DNA of 64,000 nucleotides from Marinomonas hwangdonensis (GTDB taxonomy: Bacteria > Pseudomonadota > Gammaproteobacteria > Pseudomonadales > Marinomonadaceae), in contig NZ_RIZG01000002.1 of assembly GCF_003721245.1 (NCBI RefSeq), positions 494,779 through 558,778 on the forward strand, read 5' to 3'. The notes beneath the pieces were generated by a model. It was not told the origin of the DNA. It saw nothing but the letters and a program-made list of their open reading frames with translations, and did not search any database. A program made the translations under genes and the position numbers. Positions 49,386-58,581 of the stretch are shown here, piece by piece (the stretch's first letter is position 1; every line of letters begins with the position of its first letter).

Positions 49386-49436
49386 AGCCCATACCCCTAG
49401 TACGTTATTGAGGAATTCTCACTGTCTTGTTGTGCT

Positions 49437-49463
49437 TTATCGGCTGGTGTTGCAAAAACTTTA
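49437..49463 (-). promoter_or_regulatory. Perfect sigma28 (FliA) promoter of flgK
   Basis: On the minus strand TAAAGTTT, an 11-base spacer, GCCGATAA: identical to the consensus. It overlaps a sigma54-like site. It lies 52-78 bases before the flgK ATG. Confidence 0.9.
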
Positions 49464-49466
49464 CCA
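49451..49466 (-). promoter_or_regulatory. Sigma54-like site overlapping the flgK sigma28 promoter
   Basis: TGGTAAAGTTTTTGCA on the minus strand has GG and GC with the required 10 bases between, and TTTTTGCA matches the -12 region well. The -24 element is TGGTA, not TGGCA. It shares bases with the sigma28 -35 box. Confidence 0.5.
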
Positions 49467-49493
49467 AGACAGCGACTTGTAGGTAGTTAAACG

Positions 49494-50480
49494 CTACAAG
49501 CGCTGAAACCATTTACTGGAAAGGATGTTGTCGATTTTGTTGGCGTAATTCGGATCAGTTGCATACCCACCTCTTTGCAAAGAAGCGGCAAACATTGACG
49601 CATCATTACCTGACTGAAGGGCATCTTTGTACCGCTCACTGGAAGATAAAAACTGAGCATAATCGTCGAAACTTTGAGCAAACGAATCGTAAGCTCGAAA
49701 GGCAGCTTTCTCACGCTTTGCAACGCCATCACGAAATTCTAGTGTATTGACTACCGCTCTTTCCCCATCCCAGCGATTATCGGCTTTAATACCGAATAAG
49801 TTAAAGCTGGCAGAGCCGTCCTCTTTGGCAATCGGGTATTTTCCCCAGCCCGTTTCCAAAGCCGCTTGAGCAAGCACCGCCTTAGGATTTACTCCCAACT
49901 TTTCACCTGCCTGTTGTGCATGGGGCCAAAGCCGATCAACAAATTCATCAGGTGATGCAAAAACAACGGACAATGCCGAAGGTGCTGTGGTCTTTTCCAC
50001 ATTAGACAAACCCGAAGCGGCCTGCGCTCTTTCTTGCTGAACCGATTGCATAAAATCAGCTGACGCTCTTTTTACTAATGCCTGAATATTCGCCAAGTCT
50101 TGTTTCGCCACTTGATTTAAAAAGTCGGTGTCACCGGCTTCTTTCGTTTCAGGTGAACTCATTCGACCGCTCTGTTGCGTTTGGTATTGACGAATAAGCG
50201 CGTCTGATAAACCAATCCCACCTGATTGAGCCAAACCTTGGGACATTTGTGAGTCCATCATTTCTTGATACTGCTTTGTTTGAGCACTGGAAAACAGTCC
50301 GCCACCGATTGCGTCATTTGTGCTGCGCATATTTTTCAACAGCATATTGATAAAGATTGACTCAAATTGCTTAGCCACGTCTTTTAACGCGCTATCAGGG
50401 TCTTTTTGAGCTTTATTTTTCAGCGCAGTCAGCGTAGAAAAATCCGCAAAAAAATCTTGCTTAGGTGGTACTGAATTCAT
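49494..50480 (-). CDS. flgJ: Flagellar rod cap / peptidoglycan hydrolase FlgJ
   Basis: This 328-residue protein has an N-terminal rod-binding domain (KQFESIFINMLLKNMRSTND) and a C-terminal glucosaminidase domain (ALETGWGKYPIAKEDGSASFNLFGIKAD, key residues ALETGWG and FNLFGIKA). The first forms the rod cap and the second opens the peptidoglycan. It lies 8 bases after flgI, in flgFGHIJ. Confidence 0.93.
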   Translation of the reverse strand: MNSVPPKQDFFADFSTLTALKNKAQKDPDSALKDVAKQFESIFINMLLKNMRSTNDAIGGGLFSSAQTKQYQEMMDSQMSQGLAQSGGIGLSDALIRQYQTQQSGRMSSPETKEAGDTDFLNQVAKQDLANIQALVKRASADFMQSVQQERAQAASGLSNVEKTTAPSALSVVFASPDEFVDRLWPHAQQAGEKLGVNPKAVLAQAALETGWGKYPIAKEDGSASFNLFGIKADNRWDGERAVVNTLEFRDGVAKREKAAFRAYDSFAQSFDDYAQFLSSSERYKDALQSGNDASMFAASLQRGGYATDPNYANKIDNILSSKWFQRL

Positions 50481-50488
50481 TTTTTTCC

Positions 50489-51568
50489 CTATATCACCAC
50501 GAGATCTGCGTTGATAGCACCAGCCTGTTTTAGGCTTTCAAGAATCGCCATCACATCACCTGGCGCTGCGCCGACTTGATTGACGGCTCGCACGATATCA
50601 TTTAACGAGGCACCTGGATCAAAGACAAACATGCGACCACTGTTGTTGGCAATTTCCATACCTTCACGAGGAGAAATAATCGTTTCGCCCCCTGTTACTG
50701 TCCCATCGTCCGCAACCACTGGCGCCGTTTCTCTAATGGTAACGCTAAGGCTACCATGAGTGATGGCGGCTGGCGATACGGTGACGTGTTGTCCAATAAT
50801 AATGGTTCCCGTTCTGGAGTTCACAACAATTCGAGCACGCTCTTCTGCTACATCCACTTCCAGATTTTCTAAGATGGATATAAAAGTGACTCGCTGACTA
50901 GGATCCCTGGGCGCTGACACACGGATGGAAGTGGCATCAAGCGTCGTCGCAACACCTGGACCTAATAGATTATTGATTTTATCAGATACCGCTTTTGCCG
51001 TTGTAAAATCTGGACGGTTCAAGTTAAACGTTAAAGTATCACCGGTGTTGAAGCTACTAGGGACAATACGTTCAACACTAGCCCCATTAGGAATACGCCC
51101 TACGGTTGGTACGTTTACCGAATTTCGGGAGCCGTCAGTGCCCATACCACCAACGATTAAATTACCTTGTGCTATCGCATAAACGGCTCCATCAGCCCCT
51201 TTTAATGTAGATAACAATAGAGTTCCACCACGTAAAGCACTGGCATTACCAATAGAAGACGCTGTGACATCAATTTTTTGACCAGGCTTGGAAAAAGCTG
51301 GCAATGTGGCCGTTAAAGATACCGCAGCAACATTCTTTGATGTTGCATTTACACCTTCAGGTAAGGTAACACCAAAGCGAGACAACATACTCGAGAAACT
51401 TTGATTGGTAAAAGGCGTACTGTCCCCCGTACCATTTAGCCCTATTACAAGGCCGTAACCAAATAATTGGTTTTCACGAACCCCCTCAACACTAGCAATA
51501 TCTTTCAGTCGCTCAGCATGAGCAGAAAAAGACAACAGGCATAAAATAATTAGCGCTACGTGTTTCAT
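50489..51568 (-). CDS. flgI: Flagellar P-ring protein FlgI
   Basis: This 359-residue protein has a cleavable signal peptide ([18 protein letters not shown], cut after AHA). The mature start [31 protein letters not shown] is typical (key residues [14 protein letters not shown]). The start at 51568 has GGAG 8 bases upstream. It assembles the periplasmic ring with FlgA. Confidence 0.94.
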   Translation of the reverse strand: MKHVALIILCLLSFSAHAERLKDIASVEGVRENQLFGYGLVIGLNGTGDSTPFTNQSFSSMLSRFGVTLPEGVNATSKNVAAVSLTATLPAFSKPGQKIDVTASSIGNASALRGGTLLLSTLKGADGAVYAIAQGNLIVGGMGTDGSRNSVNVPTVGRIPNGASVERIVPSSFNTGDTLTFNLNRPDFTTAKAVSDKINNLLGPGVATTLDATSIRVSAPRDPSQRVTFISILENLEVDVAEERARIVVNSRTGTIIIGQHVTVSPAAITHGSLSVTIRETAPVVADDGTVTGGETIISPREGMEIANNSGRMFVFDPGASLNDIVRAVNQVGAAPGDVMAILESLKQAGAINADLVVI

Positions 51569-51621
51569 TATATCACTCCAATGGAAAAGCATTGCTCACT
51601 CCATATAGTTGGTCAGTTAAG

Positions 51622-52476
51622 TTAGTACGGCATTGTGTTAGAGTTCAGTAAACGACTTACCCACCCTTGCTCACTACCCGCCGCCACATCACCCGTACCT
51701 GAATAAATAATCCTCGCATCGGCAACACGTTCCGACTCCACCGTGTTATTAGGCGAGATATCTTGTTTACGTACTAATCCAGAAAAACGAATGTATTCGT
51801 CACCTTGGTTCAAACGAAGCCATTTTTCCCCTCTAACCGCCAACACACCATTAGAAAATGCCTTAAAGACAGTCACTGTGATAGTACCGTTTAAACTGTT
51901 GTTCTGATTCGCTGATGCGTTACCAGAAAAATCTGTTCCTTGCTGGGGTAAAGTGGTATCCATTCTCAACTCTTCACCTAACACGGTTGGGTTCTCGATG
52001 GTTGCCGTGGCGGATTTCGACACATTCGCCGCATTGGCTTTTGTCGAAGTGGTGGATTCGTTTAAGTTAATGGTTAATATATCCCCCACTTTACTGGCTT
52101 TTTGATCGCCAAAAAATACATCTCCCATTCCAGTTTGATAAATACCTCCTGTAGGCGCCTGAGAAGGTGCCATATCATTAGGGTATACAGGGGCGTAATA
52201 GGGGTCATCTGAACGGATAGATTGTTTAAATTCCGGTCCATTTAATGGGTCGTTAGGATCTGGAACAAAACCTTTACGAGGCGGATCTTCAGGCTCCTCT
52301 TCAACAACTGCTTCTTCCGCTGGCTCTTCGTCACCGGCAAGTTCATCAATCACAGCATCAGTGATGGCTGCCGCAGCGCCTGCCGCAGCCGCATTTGCAA
52401 CCGCTTGCTCGTTCACATCCCATGACAAACAGCCTGTTAAACCAATACTAAGCAAGAAGAAAAAAGGCAATCTCAT
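51622..52476 (-). CDS. flgH: Flagellar L-ring lipoprotein FlgH, with N-terminal extension
   Basis: This 284-residue outer-membrane lipoprotein has a signal with lipobox LTGC (lipidated Cys16). Residues about 20-72 are Ala-rich then Glu/Pro-rich (AAAAGAAAAI, EEPAEEAVVEEE), an extension absent from usual FlgH (about 230 residues). The conserved FlgH part starts at about residue 112 (GGIYQTGMGDVFFGDQKASKVGD; key residues FFGDQKASKVGD). It lies between flgG and flgI. Confidence 0.92.
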   Translation of the reverse strand: MRLPFFFLLSIGLTGCLSWDVNEQAVANAAAAGAAAAITDAVIDELAGDEEPAEEAVVEEEPEDPPRKGFVPDPNDPLNGPEFKQSIRSDDPYYAPVYPNDMAPSQAPTGGIYQTGMGDVFFGDQKASKVGDILTINLNESTTSTKANAANVSKSATATIENPTVLGEELRMDTTLPQQGTDFSGNASANQNNSLNGTITVTVFKAFSNGVLAVRGEKWLRLNQGDEYIRFSGLVRKQDISPNNTVESERVADARIIYSGTGDVAAGSEQGWVSRLLNSNTMPY

Positions 52477-52499
52477 TTTCGTTGTTATCCGCAGTTTAT

Positions 52500-53285
52500 T
52501 TATAGTTGTTGTATGGCAAAACTCATCATACCGTCTGCTGACGAAATGACTTTAGAATTCATCTCATACGCTCGCTGGGTAGTGATCATATTCACCAATT
52601 CTTCAATCGAGTTTACGTTAGAAGCTTCTAACATATTCTGAGCTATGGTGCCTAATGAATCCGTTCCCGGTACTCCAACAATTGGCGGACCACTTGCGTT
52701 TGTTTCGGTAAAAAGGTTCTGACCTGCAGCATTTAAACCTGTTGGGTTAACAAAGCCTGCAATGTTAAATGCTCCTACTTGTTGTGCATCTGCGGCACCA
52801 TTGCGTCGAACAGAAACCACACCATCCTCTGCAATCATTATTTCAATGGCATCTTGATCTATTTGGATACCTGGAACCACGACCAAACCACCTGAGGTAA
52901 CAAGTTGACCTTGGTTATTAAGCTGCAAACTACCGTCACGAGTATAAGCAATGGTTCCGTCAGGTTGGAGAACCTGTAAAAAACCTTTCCCTTGAATCGC
53001 GATATCCAGCTGTCTATCCGTCATATTATAATCACCGTTGGAAAAGTCTTTTTGTGTTGCTCCAACTTTCACACCCGTACCTAGCTGCAACCCTGAAGGC
53101 AGTTCCGCATTTTGTGCACTTAAGCCACCTGGTGCACGTATAGATTTGTACATAAGATCTTCAAAAACTGCCCTGTCTTTTTTAAAAGCCGTTGTAGACA
53201 CGTTTGCCAGGTTGTTGGCGACCACATTTAATTGCTTATCCATTGCGCTTAAACCGGTTTTACTAACCCATAATGCTGAATTCAT
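52500..53285 (-). CDS. flgG: Flagellar distal rod protein FlgG
   Basis: This 261-residue protein begins MNSALWVSKTGLSAMDKQLNVVANNLANVSTTAFKKDRAVFEDLMY (key residues NNLANVSTTAFKKDR), the FlgG signature, and ends with the ELVNMITTQRAYEMNSKVI helix. GAGGCAAGT precedes the ATG. Second in flgFGHIJ. Confidence 0.95.
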   Translation of the reverse strand: MNSALWVSKTGLSAMDKQLNVVANNLANVSTTAFKKDRAVFEDLMYKSIRAPGGLSAQNAELPSGLQLGTGVKVGATQKDFSNGDYNMTDRQLDIAIQGKGFLQVLQPDGTIAYTRDGSLQLNNQGQLVTSGGLVVVPGIQIDQDAIEIMIAEDGVVSVRRNGAADAQQVGAFNIAGFVNPTGLNAAGQNLFTETNASGPPIVGVPGTDSLGTIAQNMLEASNVNSIEELVNMITTQRAYEMNSKVISSADGMMSFAIQQL

Positions 53286-53328
53286 ACTTGCCTCTTTTGA
53301 TTTTCACTATTCTGTTTTAATGAGTAAA

Positions 53329-54072
53329 TTAAGCCGAACGTTGCAATATTCGTGCTGATGAGTCTGCATTGTCACGAATCGTGTCCATCATTTTGACGTT
53401 CATCTCAAAACGTCGTGACAAGTTCATAATATGGGTCATCTCTTCGACTGCATTGACATTACTGCCTTCAATGAAACCGCTAATCAGTTTGACATTCGGA
53501 TCAACGTCGAATTGCTGGCCATCTCGTGCGTGAATGAGACCATCCTCTTCTTTGCGCAAGTTCTGTCGATCTGGATTCACCAGTTTAATCTGGTTCAATA
53601 CAGCCACCTCGTTATCCGCTCCACCTTGCGGAACGATAGACACAGAGCCATCAGCGGTAATATTGATGATGCTTGCTGGAGGCAAAAAAATCGGACCACC
53701 TACACCTGCAATCGGCAATCCTCCTCCTGTTACAAGTTGACCAGCGGCATTAATTTGCAAATCACCGGCGCGGGTATATGCTTCCTGACCGCTGCTGTCA
53801 TATACCGCGATGAAACCGTCTCCAGCAATGGCAACGTCTAAGTTTCTGCCTGTTTGTATCATGTCACCCTGAGTATATCGGGTGGCTGGATTTTCAGTCA
53901 TGCCGTATACTCGGCTAGGAAAATGATCCCCATTCACTTGCATAGAACGTGCTTGTTCAAAGTCAGAACGAAAGCCTGTGGTACTCACATTAGCGAGATT
54001 ATTAGCGTGAATGGTCTGCGCATGCATGGTTTGAACACCACCACTCATTGCCAAATATAAAGCCTTATCCAC
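53329..54072 (-). CDS. flgF: Flagellar proximal rod protein FlgF
   Basis: This 247-residue protein starts with a GTG codon (AGGAG 7 bases upstream) and has HANNLANVSTTGFRSDFEQ near the N-terminus and EMTHIMNLSRRFEMNVKMM at the C-terminus. It opens the flgFGHIJ run and has a possible sigma54 site upstream. It is separated from flgE by 150 bases containing a terminator. Confidence 0.92.
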   Translation of the reverse strand: MDKALYLAMSGGVQTMHAQTIHANNLANVSTTGFRSDFEQARSMQVNGDHFPSRVYGMTENPATRYTQGDMIQTGRNLDVAIAGDGFIAVYDSSGQEAYTRAGDLQINAAGQLVTGGGLPIAGVGGPIFLPPASIINITADGSVSIVPQGGADNEVAVLNQIKLVNPDRQNLRKEEDGLIHARDGQQFDVDPNVKLISGFIEGSNVNAVEEMTHIMNLSRRFEMNVKMMDTIRDNADSSARILQRSA

Positions 54073-54113
54073 TGCCTTACTCCTAATAAATTAATGTCTA
54101 TGACAGGTATGCC

Positions 54114-54129
54114 TTCAAGATTCGTACCA
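54114..54129 (-). promoter_or_regulatory. Possible sigma54 site upstream of flgF
   Basis: TGGTACGAATCTTGAA on the minus strand fits the -24 box but has GA, not GC, at -12. It is 42-57 bases before flgF, where a separate promoter is expected because the flgE terminator lies just upstream. Confidence 0.3.
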
Positions 54130-54152
54130 ACTTAGAAAATACTGTAGAAAAC

Positions 54153-54192
54153 AAAAAAAGACCAAAGTACGCTGGTTACTTTGGTCTTTTTT
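54153..54192 (-). terminator. Terminator after flgE
   Basis: An 11-bp stem (AGACCAAAGTA / TACTTTGGTCT) with a 7-base loop has A-runs and T-runs on both sides. On the minus strand six Ts follow. It separates flgBCDE from flgFGHIJ. Confidence 0.88.
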
Positions 54193-54222
54193 GTGACTCT
54201 AAAAAAAGTGTAATTTAGAGAA

Positions 54223-55920
54223 TTAACGCAAGTTAATGATTGTCTGCGTTACGGTATTCTCTGTCTCTAATGTCTTACTGTTGGCCTGATAGTTGCGCTG
54301 AGCCTCAATCAAAGAAACAAGTTCAGCGGTTAAATCCACATTGGATTCTTCTAACGCCCCGCCTGCAATTTTACCTAGAGTCCCAGAGTTTGGTCGACCA
54401 ACATTCGCTGGACCAGAACCTTCACTTGCCACCCAAGCGGTTTTACCTGTCGGCATTAAACCGTCTGTGCTGTCAAATGTAGCCAAACCTATCTGGCCAA
54501 GTATTGCCGTTTGCTGATTAGTATAGCTGGCAATCAAGAAGCCATCACTGTCAAACGAGACCCCTTGTAATTCACCAGAAGAAAAGCCATCTTGTTCAAA
54601 TGTATCAGTATTTGCTATGGCGTACTGAGTAGAACCACCAATATCCAATTCTGTAATGCTACCTCTATTAGTCGGGTCAATACCTCGCACCTCTAAAGGA
54701 ACGGGTTGAGCGGTACCAAGAGGTGGGATACCCCGATAGGTCCCCAAAAGATTCCCTGCCGGATCAAAACTTACGGAGGTATTTCTTTCTAAATAGCGAA
54801 CGTCATCACCGGTAAAAGGATCCACAAAGCTCTCTTCACCATCTAAGGTGACACGAAGTTCATAGGTATTCTCTTCGCCTTGTTTAATAAAGTAGTAGCC
54901 CACAGTATGTGGTTCACCTAAAGAATCGTAGGTTGTCCTAGTGTTACCATAAGAATAGGTGTCTGGATCAAGCGGATCAAACGCTTCTCGACCTACGATA
55001 CTGGTATCACGCATCTCTTCTGGTGCTAGTGCAGAGGTTATAGCAACACCATTCAACGTCCCGTTTACCGCCAAAGGTGTTTTCACAGCTGTTTCTATGT
55101 CAATTGGGTTGGGCGGTGTAGCACCAACATATAATAGCTCGAATGGCTGCTCTTCTATACCGTCACCATTATAGTCTACCCCCCCCTCCGCATTATTGAA
55201 GGTCGCATAGGTGTCGCCTAAAAAAGGCAGACCATCATCACCGGTTGTTTTTCCATCAACGGTGGCATGGATCTTATAGGTATTAGGCTGCTCCCCCTTG
55301 GCATAGTAATAAGTCACTATGTGTGACTGACCGTTTGCGTCAACAACACCCTGTGTTTGCGTAAAATTATAGGTGTCTGGGTTATTAGGATCGAATTCAG
55401 CGGTGATGAAGGGAGGCACATCCTGATTTCTAGAATCTAAGTTAACTTTTAAACTCATTTCTGAGGTTGGCTCAGGCGGAATACGGTCTGTCGGAATTTT
55501 AAGGTCATCTAGGTTCCCACCGACAACACCATCAACCGCATTAAAGCCCTGGACATTGTTTCCGTTATTCGTTACCAAAAAGCCATCTTCGTCTAACTTA
55601 AAATTGCCCGCCCGCGTATAGGCATCTGACATACCACCATCAATGATAAAAAAACCACTGCCATCGATAGCAAGATCGAGGTTGTTGTCAGTATAAGATA
55701 AAGTGCCGGCCGAGAACTCTTGTGAAACAGCACTCACACTGACACCCGAGCCAATACTGTTGCCGCTACCAGCACCAAGCACACTGGTGTTATACAAGTC
55801 ATCAAACTCCACACGAGATTTCTTGAAACCTGTTGTGTCGGCGTTCGCAATGTTGTTACCTGTCACACTCAAATAATCGGCAGAAGCTTTGATGCCGGAC
55901 AGTGCAGTATTGAATCCCAT
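54223..55920 (-). CDS. flgE: Flagellar hook protein FlgE, with duplicated middle domain
   Basis: This 565-residue hook protein has the MGFNTALSGIKASADYLSVTGNNIANADTTGFKKSR start (key residues GNNIANADTTGFKK) and the C-terminal ELVSLIEAQRNYQANSKTLET. The middle contains two similar segments: about 175-240 (FDPNNPDTYNF... TYYYAKGEQPNTYKI) and about 314-390 (FDPLDPDTYSY... GYYFIKQGEENTYEL). This suggests an internal duplication of the exposed hook domain, which raises the length above the usual 400-460. Confidence 0.93.
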   Translation of the reverse strand: MGFNTALSGIKASADYLSVTGNNIANADTTGFKKSRVEFDDLYNTSVLGAGSGNSIGSGVSVSAVSQEFSAGTLSYTDNNLDLAIDGSGFFIIDGGMSDAYTRAGNFKLDEDGFLVTNNGNNVQGFNAVDGVVGGNLDDLKIPTDRIPPEPTSEMSLKVNLDSRNQDVPPFITAEFDPNNPDTYNFTQTQGVVDANGQSHIVTYYYAKGEQPNTYKIHATVDGKTTGDDGLPFLGDTYATFNNAEGGVDYNGDGIEEQPFELLYVGATPPNPIDIETAVKTPLAVNGTLNGVAITSALAPEEMRDTSIVGREAFDPLDPDTYSYGNTRTTYDSLGEPHTVGYYFIKQGEENTYELRVTLDGEESFVDPFTGDDVRYLERNTSVSFDPAGNLLGTYRGIPPLGTAQPVPLEVRGIDPTNRGSITELDIGGSTQYAIANTDTFEQDGFSSGELQGVSFDSDGFLIASYTNQQTAILGQIGLATFDSTDGLMPTGKTAWVASEGSGPANVGRPNSGTLGKIAGGALEESNVDLTAELVSLIEAQRNYQANSKTLETENTVTQTIINLR

Positions 55921-55932
55921 AATATGCTCCAG

Positions 55933-56637
55933 TTACCCTATTATTTCTAATTCACTTGTAAGTTTGATCTTGCCGTGGTTTTCCACATTCAAAACCGTGC
56001 CGTTTTCACCGTTAATTGTAACCCCCTGAATACGAGTAGGGAGCTGCATACTAAGCGCAGAGACCTCACCCTTGTCGTTCACAGAAGTAGCGGCAAAACG
56101 GTATTCACCAGGTGGCAATATATTTCCATCGTCACCTGTTTTGTCCCATTTAAAATCACCTGATGTTAAATTTGCCGTACGAACAAGCTGATTATTTTCG
56201 TTAAATATCTTCAAGGTCGTTGATTGAGCACTTTCAGGAATAACGGTTCTAAGCTGAACAGACTCCATCTTATCCGTTACTTTGGCTTGGCTGCCATCCA
56301 TCAAGATAGACTTTCCAACTAGTGTGGAAGCACTAAGCGCTTGATTAGAGGTTAGTGACGTCGCCATATTTTCAAGCTGATCCGAAATCCCCGTTAACCG
56401 CTCTAAGGAACTAAACTGTGACATTTGTGCCACCATGTCGTTTGTGTCCTGAGGGGCCGTAGGGTCCTGCCCCTTAAGCTGCTCAATATAAAGCTTTAAA
56501 AACACATTTTGGTCAGCAAGGGCAGCGTCTTCTTTTTTTACGTCCGCTTTTTCGATGCCTGCTTTCGACTTTGCCGCATCAGTCCCATATTGCGAAATCA
56601 GACCGTTTAGCCCATTCATGTCAGATATATTTGCCAT
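55933..56637 (-). CDS. flgD: Hook assembly scaffold FlgD
   Basis: This 234-residue cap for hook growth has QNVFLKLYIEQLKGQDPTAPQDTNDMVAQMSQFSSLE (key residues LKGQDPTAP, AQMSQFS) and a FlgD Ig-like part with GDFKWDKTGDDGNILPPGEY. It lies between flgC and flgE; AGGAG lies 8 bases before the ATG. Confidence 0.93.
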   Translation of the reverse strand: MANISDMNGLNGLISQYGTDAAKSKAGIEKADVKKEDAALADQNVFLKLYIEQLKGQDPTAPQDTNDMVAQMSQFSSLERLTGISDQLENMATSLTSNQALSASTLVGKSILMDGSQAKVTDKMESVQLRTVIPESAQSTTLKIFNENNQLVRTANLTSGDFKWDKTGDDGNILPPGEYRFAATSVNDKGEVSALSMQLPTRIQGVTINGENGTVLNVENHGKIKLTSELEIIG

Positions 56638-56647
56638 TATTCAGCTC

Positions 56648-57097
56648 CTATGACTGCCCTAATGTCAGCATTTTTTGCATCATACTTTTTGCTGAGTTCA
56701 TAATTTCCACATTGGTCTGAAATGATCGAGAAGCGGACATCATGTCCGCCATCTCTTCCATTGGATTCACATTAGGGTAAAAAACGTAGCCCTCATCATT
56801 TGCCATTGGATGATCAGGTTCATATCTTGGCTGAAGTGGCGCATCGGACTCAACAATCCCGTCCACTTTGACCCCAATACCAGCACCACTCCGGTCTAAA
56901 TTAGCGTTACCCCAGCCATACTCTTTCATATTGTCATTCATCAATTGTGAGAAGACAGGTTTGCGAGCACGATAAGTTTGGTCAACAGAGCTTGCAACAC
57001 TGTCGACGTTGGCCATATTGCTAGCAATGGTGTTTAAACGAATCGTTTGAGCACTCATTGCAGAACCAGAAATAGTAAAGATATTAGTTAAAGACAT
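56648..57097 (-). CDS. flgC: Flagellar proximal rod protein FlgC
   Basis: This 149-residue protein has SGSAMSAQTIRLNTIASNMANVDSVAS (key residues NTIASNMANVDS) and a MEEMADMMSASRSFQTNVEIMNSAK helix. Five bases after flgB. Confidence 0.94.
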   Translation of the reverse strand: MSLTNIFTISGSAMSAQTIRLNTIASNMANVDSVASSVDQTYRARKPVFSQLMNDNMKEYGWGNANLDRSGAGIGVKVDGIVESDAPLQPRYEPDHPMANDEGYVFYPNVNPMEEMADMMSASRSFQTNVEIMNSAKSMMQKMLTLGQS

Positions 57098-57102
57098 TAT
57101 GA

Positions 57103-57495
57103 TTAATTCCCAGTAAGTGCTTTTTTCATACCACTGATTTTTCTATCCAAAAACATAAAACTTGTGTCAAATTGCAGCGAATTTTGCGCGTATTCGGCCT
57201 GCTCTCGCTGCATGTCAACCGTGTTCCCATCTAATGAGGGCTGGCTAGGCGTTCTGTACATGGTACCTTCTGGCTCGCCATGTAAGCTTGACCCTGACAT
57301 ATGTTTCGCATTGGTACTTCTAAGGTGAAGTTTGCTGCTTTCATTACTCAGCAACGCATCAAAAGAAAGATCTTTTGCCTTGTAGTTAGGTGTATCTGCA
57401 TTGGCAATGTTATTCGCAAGCACGGCTGCTCTAGCCGTTCTAAACTCCAGAGCCTTGTCATGTCCTGCAAACGCCCCTGCAAAAGATATCGCCAT
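57103..57495 (-). CDS. flgB: Flagellar proximal rod protein FlgB
   Basis: This 130-residue protein has FRTARAAVLANNIANADTPNYKAKDLSFD (key residues NNIANADTPNYKA). It opens the flgBCDE run and has a sigma54 promoter 43-59 bases upstream. Confidence 0.94.
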   Translation of the reverse strand: MAISFAGAFAGHDKALEFRTARAAVLANNIANADTPNYKAKDLSFDALLSNESSKLHLRSTNAKHMSGSSLHGEPEGTMYRTPSQPSLDGNTVDMQREQAEYAQNSLQFDTSFMFLDRKISGMKKALTGN

Positions 57496-57537
57496 TTGAC
57501 CCTCACCAAAACTTTAAAATTCAACTTGATTGACATT

Positions 57538-57554
57538 AAGCAATTATAATGCCA
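57538..57554 (-). promoter_or_regulatory. Sigma54 promoter of the flgBCDE operon
   Basis: TGGCATTATAATTGCTT on the minus strand fits TGGCAC-N5-TTGCT with GG-N10-GC. The transcript would start about 30 bases before flgB. It fits the class II/III pattern of polar flagellar systems under FleQ/FlrC-type activators. Confidence 0.8.
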
Positions 57555-57632
57555 TAAAATAAAAACCAATTATTTCAATCACTTATGAAGTATTTAAGCC
57601 AATACGGCAAAAAGCGGCAAGGCATTTAAGAC

Positions 57633-57669
57633 AAAAAAAAGCCCTACCTAAATTGCATCAGGTAGAGCT
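57633..57669 (-). terminator. Terminator of cheR (and cheV)
   Basis: AGCTCTACCT and AGGTAGGGCT (one T-G pair) flank a 10-base loop, followed on the minus strand by eight Ts. It separates cheV-cheR from flgB. Confidence 0.87.
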
Positions 57670-57695
57670 AAATTCTAAATACTATTGACGTTGGG

Positions 57696-58532
57696 TTATC
57701 GTGCTTTGGCTTTGTACACAATACCTGGGTGACATTGCACTATTTCAAAATATTCGGATAATCCACTCAACGCTTCAGACCCCCCCAGAAATAAGTAGCC
57801 TCCAGGTTTAAGGGAAGCGTGCAAACGCTTCAAAATGTCCAATTTCAGATCAACCGTAAAGTAAATCAGCACGTTTCGACAAAAGACCACATCAAATTTA
57901 CCAAGCATTGAAAAAGATTCAATCAAATTTAAGTATTTGAACTCCACTCTTGAACTTAGGTTTGACTTAATCTTCCAAGTTGACTCATTCACTTTATCAA
58001 AATATCGACGCTGGAGGTCTGCTCCGAGGCCGCGCGCGATCGCCAGACTGTCATATTCACCTTGCTTAGCGTGTTGTAAAATATTCGTACAAATATCCGT
58101 AGCGACTATTTTTTCCCCCGCTTTTAGAACACCAGGTCGTGACGATTTAAACTCTTCAATCACCATGCTGATAGAATAAGGCTCTTGCCCCGTAGAGGAA
58201 GCGGCTGACCAGATACGTAACGGTGAGGACGTCATCTCTGGCAGAATTTTGTCTTTTAATATAGCAAACGGATGAGTATCCCTGAACCAAAGAGTCTCAT
58301 TAGTTGTCATGGCATTAATGACTTCTTCTTTCAATTTAGAACTGCCGTACCGTTCAAGCACGTCTACCAACTGCTCTATTTTTGAAAAGTTTTCTCTTTC
58401 TAAAATTTTCCCAAGCCGACTAGCGACTAAATACTGCTTGTTCTCACTCAACGAGATACCACACGCTTTTTGCAAGTAATCTCTAAACCTTATGTACCCA
58501 TTGGGTGTTATCGCATTTGTGCTGCTGAGCAT
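57696..58532 (-). CDS. cheR: Chemotaxis protein methyltransferase CheR
   Basis: This 278-residue SAM methyltransferase puts methyl groups on receptor glutamates. ITPNGYIRFRDYLQKACGI is the N-terminal helical domain, LRIWSAASSTGQEPYSISMVI (key residues SAASSTGQEPYS) is motif I and FDVVFCRNVLIYF is the family's post-motif. GGAG lies 7 bases before the ATG. It follows cheV by 49 bases. Confidence 0.95.
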   Translation of the reverse strand: MLSSTNAITPNGYIRFRDYLQKACGISLSENKQYLVASRLGKILERENFSKIEQLVDVLERYGSSKLKEEVINAMTTNETLWFRDTHPFAILKDKILPEMTSSPLRIWSAASSTGQEPYSISMVIEEFKSSRPGVLKAGEKIVATDICTNILQHAKQGEYDSLAIARGLGADLQRRYFDKVNESTWKIKSNLSSRVEFKYLNLIESFSMLGKFDVVFCRNVLIYFTVDLKLDILKRLHASLKPGGYLFLGGSEALSGLSEYFEIVQCHPGIVYKAKAR

Positions 58533-58581
58533 TGAAACTCCATATTAAACAGATTCAGTAAAGTAAACAGTCTTAAAAGGA

